Translations under genes and position numbers: made by a program | Notes under the pieces: model-generated | What the model was told of the DNA's origin: nothing | The model's input: the letters and a program-made list of their open reading frames with translations, nothing else | Database searches by the model: none | Shown: positions 7,830 through 15,743 of the stretch, piece after piece | How the letters are laid out: each line of letters opens with the position of its first letter | Position numbering within the stretch: the stretch's first letter is position 1 | From: Rikenellaceae bacterium | GTDB taxonomy: Bacteria > Bacteroidota > Bacteroidia > Bacteroidales > UBA932 | Direction of reading: 5' to 3' | DNA: 22,953 nt | Assembly (NCBI GenBank): GCA_900771005.1 | Contig: CAAGMI010000151.1 | Span: forward strand, 1 to 22,953

Positions 7830-10800
7830 TGAATATCGATTTCGGTAAATGGGCTTTCAAGAACAGCAAACTCGTTTCGCTGTTCATCGTTCTGTTTCTT
7901 GTAGGCGGAGTGTTCTCCTATTACAAGATGCCTAAGCTTGAGGACCCTGAAATTATTGTAAGGCAGGCGCTTGTCGTAGCCATCAATCCGGGGGCCTCTG
8001 CACATCAGAATGAGCTGGAGGTGGCGATACCTCTTGAAAACAGCATACGTGAGGCGGCGGGAATCGATTTCGTCGAGACCAACTGCTTCGCGGATATGTG
8101 CTTTATAAAAGTGTCTCTGGCAACCACTGTGGATCAGGATGATATCCAGCAGGTCTGGGATATAGTGCGCAGAAAGGTTGCTGCGGCAACGATTCCTTCC
8201 AGCGTCACCATTCAGGTAATGGATGATTTCGGAGATGTCTATGGAATGTTCTATTCAATTTCCGGAGAGGGATTCACCGCAAAACAGCTCGCGGACTATG
8301 CTGAAATGATACAGCGTGAGGTGCAGAATCTGGAGGGAGTGTCCCGTGTCAATCTGTATGGCGTGCCTAAGCAGTGTATCCGGGTGCAGCTCCGACAGGA
8401 CCGCCTTGCAACGCTTGGCGTGCTTCCTATCGAGGTTATCCAGACTCTGGACGGACAGAATGCCACGGTATATTCGGGATATTTCCTGAGCGGGGGGAAC
8501 AGGATAAGAGTCAGTGTCGATGACCGCTACCGTTCTGTGGAGGATATTTCCAACCTTATCATACAGGGGCACGAATTCGATCAGCTGAGGCTGAAGGATA
8601 TCGCCGACATAGTGATGGAAGAGGAAACCCCTGTCCGTGAGGAGATGAAACGTGATGGAGAAAGGTCCATCGGCCTGAGCATCTCCGGAGTGTCAGGAAC
8701 TGATATCACGAAAGTCGGCCGCAGGGTGGAAAAGACTCTGGACAAGATTCAGGCTGAAAGGATCCCTGTTGGAATCGACATTGAGAAAGTGTTCAACCAA
8801 CCGGACAAGGTACGTGATGCAATGGGCAGTTTCATGCTCAACCTGCTTATGTCCGTCATTCTGGTTGTACTTGTACTGGTGTTCACTATGGGCTTGCGCT
8901 CCGCTCTTATAATAGGAGCCACTCTGGTGACCATAGTCTCAGGTACTATCCTTATATTGAACTATACAGGTGGAACGCTTCAGAGAGTTTCTCTGGCGTC
9001 ATTCATTCTGGCGATGGGAATGCTTGTCGACAATGCAATCGTGATAGTCGACGGCATCCTCGTGGCCAAATCGAAAGGATGTCCGAGGGAAGAAGCCTTG
9101 ACAGGTATAGGCAAGAAGACGGCCTGGCCGCTCCTTGGAGCGACTCTGATCGCCATATTGTCATTCATGCCTATTTATCTCAGCCCTGATGTCACTGGAC
9201 TGTACGTACACGATATGTTCATCGTGCTTGCAGTGTCTTTGCTTCTTTCCTGGCTGTTGGCTTTGACTCACGTTCCTATCATGGCCGACCGCTGGCTGTA
9301 TTCCGAGCCGGTCAAGACTCTGGAACAGCAGCGCAGCGGCAAACCTTACCAATGGCTCCGTACAGCTCTGACATATCTGTTGGGACACAGGTGGACTATG
9401 GTGTTCGGTGTGCTCGGTCTTCTTGCCATTGCCGGGATCGGTGCTCTGTTCATGCCTAGGGCTTTCTTCCCTGATATGGAGTACGATCAGCTCTATATGG
9501 AGTATAAACTTCCTGAAGGACGCAATTACACGCAGGTGGAAAGTGATCTTGATTCTATACAAAGATGGCTTTCAAAGCGTCCTGAGGTCACTCACGTAGT
9601 TACCTCGATAGGTGGTACCCCTTCGAGGTACAACCTTGTCAGAAGCCTTCACAATCCTTCTCTGGCCTACGGTGAGCTTATTATTGACTTCAAGTCTCCA
9701 AGGGCTTTGAGGCGTAATTATCACAAGCTCCAGGACGAAGTCAGCCAGATGTTCCCTGATGCTTACGTCAGGTTCAAGAGATACAATCTGATGTTCCTGC
9801 AGTATCCTCTCCAGGTTGGCTTCAACGGACCGGATCCGGCTGTTTTGAAATCATTGACCGACACCTGTTTCCAGATTATCAACGATCTGGGAGTATGCGA
9901 GTGCGCCACCGATGAGTGGGAGCCGGAGGTGCCTGCATTCGTTGTAGGATACGAACAGTCCGAGGCCCGCAGAATAGGTCTTTCAAGACAGGAGGTAGGA
10001 ATGTCCCTGCTCGCATCTACGGATGGAATCCCTGTGGGAGCATTCTATGACGGTTTGGACAAGATGAATATATACGTGGACTGTGTCGATGCCGACGGAG
10101 GTCCGATGAAAGATATAAACAACGCCACCGTATTCGGCCTTACACCTAGTATTCTCGGTCTCACGAATCTTGATTTCAACAATCTGAGCAGAGCGGCCGT
10201 GCTTCGCTCCATCGCCAAGAATGCACCTTTGAGCCAGGTAACCGAAGGTGTCAGGGTGGAGTGGGAGGATCCCGCCATCCACAGGTATAACGGGAACAGG
10301 AACATGTTCGTCGGTGCAGTTCCCGCTCAGGGCTACAGCACGGAGAAAGCCCGGAAGATGATAGACAGGGAACTGTCCAAGATAGATCTTCCCGAGGGAT
10401 ATTTCTATGAGTGGTACGGTGAGAGAATGGCTGAGGATATGTCAATGGCAAATCTCTTCAACTATTATCCGATAGCGATACTTCTCATCTTTGCAATCCT
10501 GTTGATGCTGTTCAAGAGGTACAAGACCGTGATTCTGCTTGTCTGCTCGATACCGGTTGTGTTTGTAGGCGTTGTGCCTGCAATACTTGTCACCGGATCC
10601 AATTTCGGATTCGTAGCCATAGTGGGTGTCCTTGGTCTTGTCGGTATGATTGTCAAGAACGGTATCATTCTGGTAGATGAAATCGAGGCTCAGGTCGAGA
10701 ATAACGAAGATATGGACAAGGCGCTCATAGAGGCGTCGGTTTCAAGATTGAGACCTGTGACAATGGCCGCATTCACGACAGTGCTCGGAATGATTCCTCT

Positions 10801-10924
10801 GCTGTTCGATGCGATGTTCGGCTCCCTGGCTGCAACGATTATGGGTGGGCTTATTGTCGGAACCATCATAGTGCTGCTGTTGATCCCTGTATTATACTCG
10901 CTGATGTTCAAGAAAAATAGATAG
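7829..10924 (+). CDS. RND-family inner-membrane efflux permease
   Basis: This 1031-residue permease is the usual length for the AcrB-like (HAE) RND family, which exports hydrophobic or amphipathic compounds in exchange for protons. One transmembrane segment sits at the N-terminus (about residues 14-32). It is followed by a large periplasmic loop, a cluster of membrane segments from about residues 335 to 490, another segment at about 520, a second large loop, and a final cluster from about 877 to the end. The TM4 proton-relay motif is present as GMLVDNAIVIVD with Asp401 and Asp408. The early sequence KMPKLEDPEI is typical of the family. It completes a channel-adaptor-pump set. The flanking lipoprotein hydrolases suggest the cargo is a product of ester hydrolysis, but this is inference; a general drug or bile-salt pump is the plain alternative. 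Confidence 0.95.
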   Translation: MNIDFGKWAFKNSKLVSLFIVLFLVGGVFSYYKMPKLEDPEIIVRQALVVAINPGASAHQNELEVAIPLENSIREAAGIDFVETNCFADMCFIKVSLATTVDQDDIQQVWDIVRRKVAAATIPSSVTIQVMDDFGDVYGMFYSISGEGFTAKQLADYAEMIQREVQNLEGVSRVNLYGVPKQCIRVQLRQDRLATLGVLPIEVIQTLDGQNATVYSGYFLSGGNRIRVSVDDRYRSVEDISNLIIQGHEFDQLRLKDIADIVMEEETPVREEMKRDGERSIGLSISGVSGTDITKVGRRVEKTLDKIQAERIPVGIDIEKVFNQPDKVRDAMGSFMLNLLMSVILVVLVLVFTMGLRSALIIGATLVTIVSGTILILNYTGGTLQRVSLASFILAMGMLVDNAIVIVDGILVAKSKGCPREEALTGIGKKTAWPLLGATLIAILSFMPIYLSPDVTGLYVHDMFIVLAVSLLLSWLLALTHVPIMADRWLYSEPVKTLEQQRSGKPYQWLRTALTYLLGHRWTMVFGVLGLLAIAGIGALFMPRAFFPDMEYDQLYMEYKLPEGRNYTQVESDLDSIQRWLSKRPEVTHVVTSIGGTPSRYNLVRSLHNPSLAYGELIIDFKSPRALRRNYHKLQDEVSQMFPDAYVRFKRYNLMFLQYPLQVGFNGPDPAVLKSLTDTCFQIINDLGVCECATDEWEPEVPAFVVGYEQSEARRIGLSRQEVGMSLLASTDGIPVGAFYDGLDKMNIYVDCVDADGGPMKDINNATVFGLTPSILGLTNLDFNNLSRAAVLRSIAKNAPLSQVTEGVRVEWEDPAIHRYNGNRNMFVGAVPAQGYSTEKARKMIDRELSKIDLPEGYFYEWYGERMAEDMSMANLFNYYPIAILLIFAILLMLFKRYKTVILLVCSIPVVFVGVVPAILVTGSNFGFVAIVGVLGLVGMIVKNGIILVDEIEAQVENNEDMDKALIEASVSRLRPVTMAAFTTVLGMIPLLFDAMFGSLAATIMGGLIVGTIIVLLLIPVLYSLMFKKNR

Positions 10925-10930
10925 ATATAT

Positions 10931-12346
10931 ATGAAAAAGTTTTTAGATTTTTTGGTTGCTGCTGCATCCGCTGCCTTGGCGGTATCCTGCACCTTTGATG
11001 CGAACTATACTCCTGACCCCGTACCGGTGCCGGATCCGTATCTGTGTGAAATCATAGATGTTCAGGAATTCGAGACCCCGTCTGAATTCAAGGAATATAT
11101 CGCAGGCACCGTATCCGAATATATGGATGAGGATGCGGGGAAGATCATCACCGGAATCCTATATGACGTCGATATCCTCAGACTTCTGGCCGGTATTTAT
11201 GAGGAGCAGGGAACAGGGGATATCAGCGCAAATATCACGAAATATGATTTCCTATATCGTTCGACGGACGAAAACGGTTCTCCTGTGATTCTTTCGGGAA
11301 GTGCGATGCTCCCGACAGCAGTCGACCCTTCCGTGAAGAAGCACGAACTGGATGCTGTCACTCTGTTCAGCTGTATTACAGAGGACGGCATCACTGTTGA
11401 CGGAACTCCCGTTCAGGCCCGCGCCGTCTTCAACCAGATGGTTGTGACTCCTGATTTCCAGGGATACGGCTCATCCGAGTGGTACAGCAAGCGTGTCCCA
11501 TATGCATACGGAGTGCTCGCACAGCAGGCTGTGGACTGTGAACTTGCCGCACTCGAACTGCTTGAGAAGACAGGTGCCAGAATGAAGAAAGGATATGTCA
11601 CCTACAATATGGGCGTATCGGACGAGTCCGCTGTGGCAATGGCTGTTCAGAAGCTTGTGGAGGGAAGCTCGAATGCAACTCTCAAAAAGTCCATCAGCCT
11701 CGGAAGTACCTATTGCTGTGCAGGAAATTATGACCTGACCGGTCTGATGTCATCTATGCTGGCAGGTAACGTCGATAAGATCTGGAGGGTTCCCAAACTT
11801 GTCGGGAGCGTATTCCTGACAAATCCGGATCTCTTTGAGGGGTACAGTATCGAGGACCTCTTCAGCGAGAGATTCAATTCCGTAAGATATGCCGAGGGTG
11901 GCAGTGCATATTCTCTGCTGGATATCATCTTCAGGCATAAGGTCAGCGACAGTCGTCTGGATGAGATATTTGATTCATATGATTTCAAGGACGTAGAAGA
12001 TATCCTGAATCCTGATCTTCTCTATGACGGATATTTCGATTCTTTCAATCCTCTCGCCGTAGCTCTTGTGGATGCTCTGGCCAGAGGGGACGTTTATAAT
12101 GGTTGGAAGCCGGGTAAAGCGCTGATGCTGGAACACGGTACTGCCGATGCTGTAGCGGATTATGAGACTTCTTACAACTGTTATGAAACGCTTAATGCCG
12201 CTTCTACTGCAGCAGGTACGGTGCACGAACATACTTATCTGCTTCTTGGTCATGACACAATGTGCGCCCTGGGAATATCACGTATGGCTATTATGCAGGA
12301 TCCCGGTTCATGCATCCTGTCAAAGTTTAGTCTTGATTTGAAATAA
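10931..12346 (+). CDS. Lipoprotein alpha/beta hydrolase with altered nucleophile elbow (paralogue 3)
   Basis: This 471-residue lipoprotein has Cys20 in AVSC, followed by a Pro- and Asp-rich linker (PDPVPVPDPY). It belongs to the same family as the two hydrolases upstream of the pump: QQAVDCELAALEL, DILNPDLL, GWKPGKALM, HGTAD (Asp406) and LGH (His441) are all present. The elbow reads GVSDE, with Ser230 kept but the second Gly of GxSxG replaced by Glu232. This may reduce or change activity. It pairs best with the next gene: both have MAVQKL after the elbow and a Cys-rich stretch (YCCAG here). It starts 6 bp after the pump gene, and its stop overlaps the next start (TAATG). Confidence 0.77.
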   Translation: MKKFLDFLVAAASAALAVSCTFDANYTPDPVPVPDPYLCEIIDVQEFETPSEFKEYIAGTVSEYMDEDAGKIITGILYDVDILRLLAGIYEEQGTGDISANITKYDFLYRSTDENGSPVILSGSAMLPTAVDPSVKKHELDAVTLFSCITEDGITVDGTPVQARAVFNQMVVTPDFQGYGSSEWYSKRVPYAYGVLAQQAVDCELAALELLEKTGARMKKGYVTYNMGVSDESAVAMAVQKLVEGSSNATLKKSISLGSTYCCAGNYDLTGLMSSMLAGNVDKIWRVPKLVGSVFLTNPDLFEGYSIEDLFSERFNSVRYAEGGSAYSLLDIIFRHKVSDSRLDEIFDSYDFKDVEDILNPDLLYDGYFDSFNPLAVALVDALARGDVYNGWKPGKALMLEHGTADAVADYETSYNCYETLNAASTAAGTVHEHTYLLLGHDTMCALGISRMAIMQDPGSCILSKFSLDLK

Positions 12347-13764
12347 TGGCAAAAAGAAAATTATACATATCCCTTGCACTGACTCTTTCATTCCTGGGCT
12401 TTTGCTCATGCAGCAAGGATTCGATGGTGCCCGTCGTCACGCAGGACGGCGACCCTCAGCATTATTTTGTTGCCGTGACGGATTCTTCTCTCTTCACCAC
12501 GATAGATGAGCTCGTCTATTACATAGCGCAGTCGAACGGTGATGAACTGGGCCTCAGCAAGTATATACTTGAAGCTCTGTACAACGGACAGATTTATGAA
12601 ATCGCCAGGCGTAACTATATAGATGTCGGCATTACCCCGGACGGTGAATGGAAGCTTCAGTTTGAACGTTATAATTTCAAGTACAACAGTGTGGACGTCA
12701 ACGGGAAACCGATAGTCCTGTCCGGAGCGGTGATATTCCCGAACAATGTTCCGGGAACGTCCAGGAATTATGAGCTTGACAACATCACCCTGTTCTCTCC
12801 GTACCATACGTCCAAGAACAGTTCGTGCGTGACGATGTCCGGCTCACCCGCAATGCTCAGGGTGCTGTTCAATTCGATGGTCGTCATTCCTGACACCCAG
12901 GGCTGCGGTGCGTCATACGGCACCCGCCAGCCGTATTTTGAATCCGCCGCCACTGCAAGACAGGCGATAGACTGTGAACTTGCGGCCATTGAACTGGCAA
13001 ATATGCATAAGGTCGGGATGTGCAAGACATACGGCACATACAACATAGGGTCTTCTCTGGGCGCAATGACGACTATGGCAGTCCAGAAGCTGCTCGAGAC
13101 AACAGAGCCTCTGGCCGTCAGGTCCCTTATCAGGCTGAAGAGTTCGTTCTGCTCCTGCGCCCCGTTGGATATGAATGCGGTTCTGAAGTATCACGCGTCG
13201 AATCTCATCATCACCAACCCTATGCTGCTCGCGCTTGTGATGAACAGCGTCTATTATTCTAATCAGAATGTGTTTGAAGGCTATACCATTGAGAACTTCA
13301 TGTCCAATGATTTCAATATGACCCACGTCAGGTTGGGCGGTGTGGATTATTCTCTTATGTCTATGATGGAAAGCTTGAAGTACGATGCCCTCACAATCAA
13401 TGCGGAGTATCTGCTGAACGGGCTGGTCAGTGCCTCAACTATCCTCTCGGACAGTGTGTATCGCGGATTTGCCGAGGGAAGAGACAACAAGCTCTGCAAT
13501 CTCATCAAGCAGATTAATGACGCCAACAACCCGGCGCTTGGATGGTATCCGGAAACTGACATCCTGATCGAACACTCGCAGAATGACGATTACATCCCTT
13601 ACAGCTCAACTTTCGGTGCATACGAGAAACTCAAGTACAGCAAGAGCGGCGTCGGAAACCCGAGAGTAAACTTTAATACCATATACATGCCTACTCACCT
13701 CGCCGCTTGCGTGGAAGGTATGCTGAAGATTCTTTTTACCAAAGATCCGGTATCCGGAGAATGA
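12346..13764 (+). CDS. Lipoprotein alpha/beta hydrolase, secretory-lipase-like (paralogue 4)
   Basis: This 472-residue lipoprotein has a signal ending at GFCSC (Cys20 or, more likely, Cys22 followed by SKD). It is the fourth member of the family in the operon. The elbow is GSSLG with Ser237, the acid is probably Asp414 or Asp415 in HSQNDD, and the base is probably His451 in MPTH. RQAIDCELAAIEL precedes the elbow, and MAVQKL plus the Cys-rich FCSCAP follow it, as in the preceding paralogue. Just after the acid region is a longer loop (YSKSGVGNP). Unlike paralogue 3, its GxSxG is intact, so it is expected to be active. A 32-bp gap without a promoter-like element separates it from the xylan-enzyme genes. 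Confidence 0.8.
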   Translation: MAKRKLYISLALTLSFLGFCSCSKDSMVPVVTQDGDPQHYFVAVTDSSLFTTIDELVYYIAQSNGDELGLSKYILEALYNGQIYEIARRNYIDVGITPDGEWKLQFERYNFKYNSVDVNGKPIVLSGAVIFPNNVPGTSRNYELDNITLFSPYHTSKNSSCVTMSGSPAMLRVLFNSMVVIPDTQGCGASYGTRQPYFESAATARQAIDCELAAIELANMHKVGMCKTYGTYNIGSSLGAMTTMAVQKLLETTEPLAVRSLIRLKSSFCSCAPLDMNAVLKYHASNLIITNPMLLALVMNSVYYSNQNVFEGYTIENFMSNDFNMTHVRLGGVDYSLMSMMESLKYDALTINAEYLLNGLVSASTILSDSVYRGFAEGRDNKLCNLIKQINDANNPALGWYPETDILIEHSQNDDYIPYSSTFGAYEKLKYSKSGVGNPRVNFNTIYMPTHLAACVEGMLKILFTKDPVSGE

Positions 13765-13796
13765 CACATAAACTGAAACTAATAACCACCACATAG

Positions 13797-15737
13797 ATGA
13801 AAAAAATATCAGTAACCTTGATAGGGGTCTTAATGCCGATACTTCTTTTGGCACAGGACCCTGATTTTCATATTTTCCTGTGCTTCGGCCAGTCGAATAT
13901 GGAAGGCAATGCCAGAATAGAGCAGCAGGATCTTGAGAATGTGGATCCGCGTTTCCAGATGATGGCTGCTGTCAATGACAAAGGAAGAAAGAGAACGGCC
14001 GGCAAATGGTATACCGCCGTGCCTCCTCTCTGCCGCGAGAACACAGGGCTGACCCCTGTAGATTATTTCGGGCGCACTATGGTTGAGAACCTGCCAGCCG
14101 ACCACAAGGTGGGCATAGTGATGGTTGCCATAGGCGGATGCAAGATACAGGCTTTCATGCCGGACAGCATAGCATCCTATGTCGAGACCGCTCCAGTGTG
14201 GATGAAACCTGCTTTGCAGGCTTATGACAACGATCCGTACGCCTACCTTCTCAAACTTGCGAAAAAGGCTCAGAAAAAGGGCGTCATAAGCGGAATTCTC
14301 CTTCATCAGGGTGAATCCAACACCGGTGATGAGGCCTGGCTGTGGCAGGTCAAGTCTGTTTATGACCGCTTGCTTGCAGACCTCGGACTGAATGCGGAGG
14401 ATGTCCCTCTCCTTGCCGGAGAAGTAGTGAACAGCGATCGCGGCGGTACCTGTGCGGCACACAACCCTGTGGTCAACAGACTTCCGGAGGTCATCCCGAC
14501 TGCTCACGTGATTTCATCCAGCGGATGTACCGAGAATTTCGACAGACTTCATTTCAACGCTGCCGGCTACCGTGAATTCGGCCGCAGATATGCAGCCACT
14601 ATGCTGAAGCTCATGAATGTGGAGGTGAAGCCATCACAGGCTTTTTATACCGATATGTCAGTGGAGTCTCCAATTATCCACAAGATGCCCGAGTTCAGAG
14701 GCTTCCCGGGATTTGCCGGCGGACAGATGCCTAAGCAGGCTCCTTATGCTACGTTCAATCTGAAGGCTCCGGATGCCAGGGAAGTGCTTTTCTCTTCTCA
14801 GTTCACCGAAGGTAATCAGCCTATGGTCAAGAACAGCCAGGGCGTGTGGAGCATTACCGTACAGCCGGGGAATGCGGACATATATCCTTACAACTTCATA
14901 GTTGACGGCGTGTCTATCAGCGATCCGTTGAACACGAACGTTTTCCCTAATGAGAATTTCAAGGCCAGCCTTGTGGAGTTCCCTGACGCAGATGCCCTTT
15001 ACACGGTCAATGACGTTCCCCACGGAAGGATGCAGTACTGCACCGTGTGGTCTGACGTCCTCAAAATGTGGCGTCCTGTAGTGGTCTACACTCCTGCCGG
15101 ATATGACAATTCCGGAGAGAAGTACCCGGTATTCTATCTGATAAGCGGAACTACGGATACAGAGGAGACCTGGTTCAAAGTCGGTAAGACCAACGTGATT
15201 CTGGACAACCTGATCGCACAGGGAAAAGCTGAGAAGATGATAGTGGTAATGCCTTACGGGTATATGATGAAGGGCACTCCTATGCCTTCAAGCCTTGCGG
15301 CTGCAGAGTCATATACCGAGTTCGCGCAGGAACTGACCACGACAATCATGCCGTATGTGGAAAAAGAATTCCGTACGATAGAGGACAGGGATCACCGGGC
15401 AATAGCCGGATTCTCACGTGGCGGCGGACAGTCTCTTTTCACGGGCCTTTCAAACCTTGATAAATTCGCTTATCTCTGTTCATACAGTGCATACCTGACA
15501 CCTGAGATGATGGATGTGTATTTCTCTGATCTCAGCGCAGAGCGGCTCAATAGCGAGCTCAAACTTTTCTGGTACGGAGTCGGTTCTTCGGACTTCCTTC
15601 ACGACGGGGTCATCGGGAATCAGGAGTACCTGGAAAACAAGGGTGTGAACATCGAAAAACTCTTTACTGAGGGTGGCCATACCTGGATGAATGCAAGGAC
15701 ATATCTTGCAACCACATTACAGAAACTATTCAAATAA
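13797..15737 (+). CDS. Secreted double esterase: CE6/SASA-like acetylesterase plus CE1-like feruloyl/acetyl esterase
   Basis: This 646-residue protein has a signal peptide ending near LLLAQ. Residues about 24-275 form an SGNH-type acetylesterase domain of the CE6/SASA group, with GQSNMEG (Ser33), the HQGESN block, and DRLH (Asp249, His252). A Gly/Phe/Pro-rich linker (GFPGFAGGQMP) leads to an E-set/CBM48-like beta domain at about 312-400. Residues about 405-646 are a CE1-type esterase with VYTPAGYD, nucleophile GFSRGG (Ser540) and the catalytic His in EGGHTW (His628). Such enzymes remove acetyl and feruloyl-type esters from xylan; which ester each domain cuts here is inferred from family. The CE1 half resembles that of the next gene, including the same QKLFK C-terminus. 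Confidence 0.88.
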   Translation: MKKISVTLIGVLMPILLLAQDPDFHIFLCFGQSNMEGNARIEQQDLENVDPRFQMMAAVNDKGRKRTAGKWYTAVPPLCRENTGLTPVDYFGRTMVENLPADHKVGIVMVAIGGCKIQAFMPDSIASYVETAPVWMKPALQAYDNDPYAYLLKLAKKAQKKGVISGILLHQGESNTGDEAWLWQVKSVYDRLLADLGLNAEDVPLLAGEVVNSDRGGTCAAHNPVVNRLPEVIPTAHVISSSGCTENFDRLHFNAAGYREFGRRYAATMLKLMNVEVKPSQAFYTDMSVESPIIHKMPEFRGFPGFAGGQMPKQAPYATFNLKAPDAREVLFSSQFTEGNQPMVKNSQGVWSITVQPGNADIYPYNFIVDGVSISDPLNTNVFPNENFKASLVEFPDADALYTVNDVPHGRMQYCTVWSDVLKMWRPVVVYTPAGYDNSGEKYPVFYLISGTTDTEETWFKVGKTNVILDNLIAQGKAEKMIVVMPYGYMMKGTPMPSSLAAAESYTEFAQELTTTIMPYVEKEFRTIEDRDHRAIAGFSRGGGQSLFTGLSNLDKFAYLCSYSAYLTPEMMDVYFSDLSAERLNSELKLFWYGVGSSDFLHDGVIGNQEYLENKGVNIEKLFTEGGHTWMNARTYLATTLQKLFK

Positions 15738-15743
15738 TTACAG

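Noticed and set aside
13765..13796. Possible promoter separating the efflux module from the xylan module
   Set aside because: The 32-bp gap contains no TAnnTTTG or TTTG pair and no hairpin, so read-through is the simpler view. A promoter inside the preceding gene cannot be excluded.
13830..14507. Minus-strand open frame of 225 codons
   Set aside because: It is antisense to the CE6-like domain, whose motifs (GQSNMEG, HQGESN) are intact. No protein-family features were seen.
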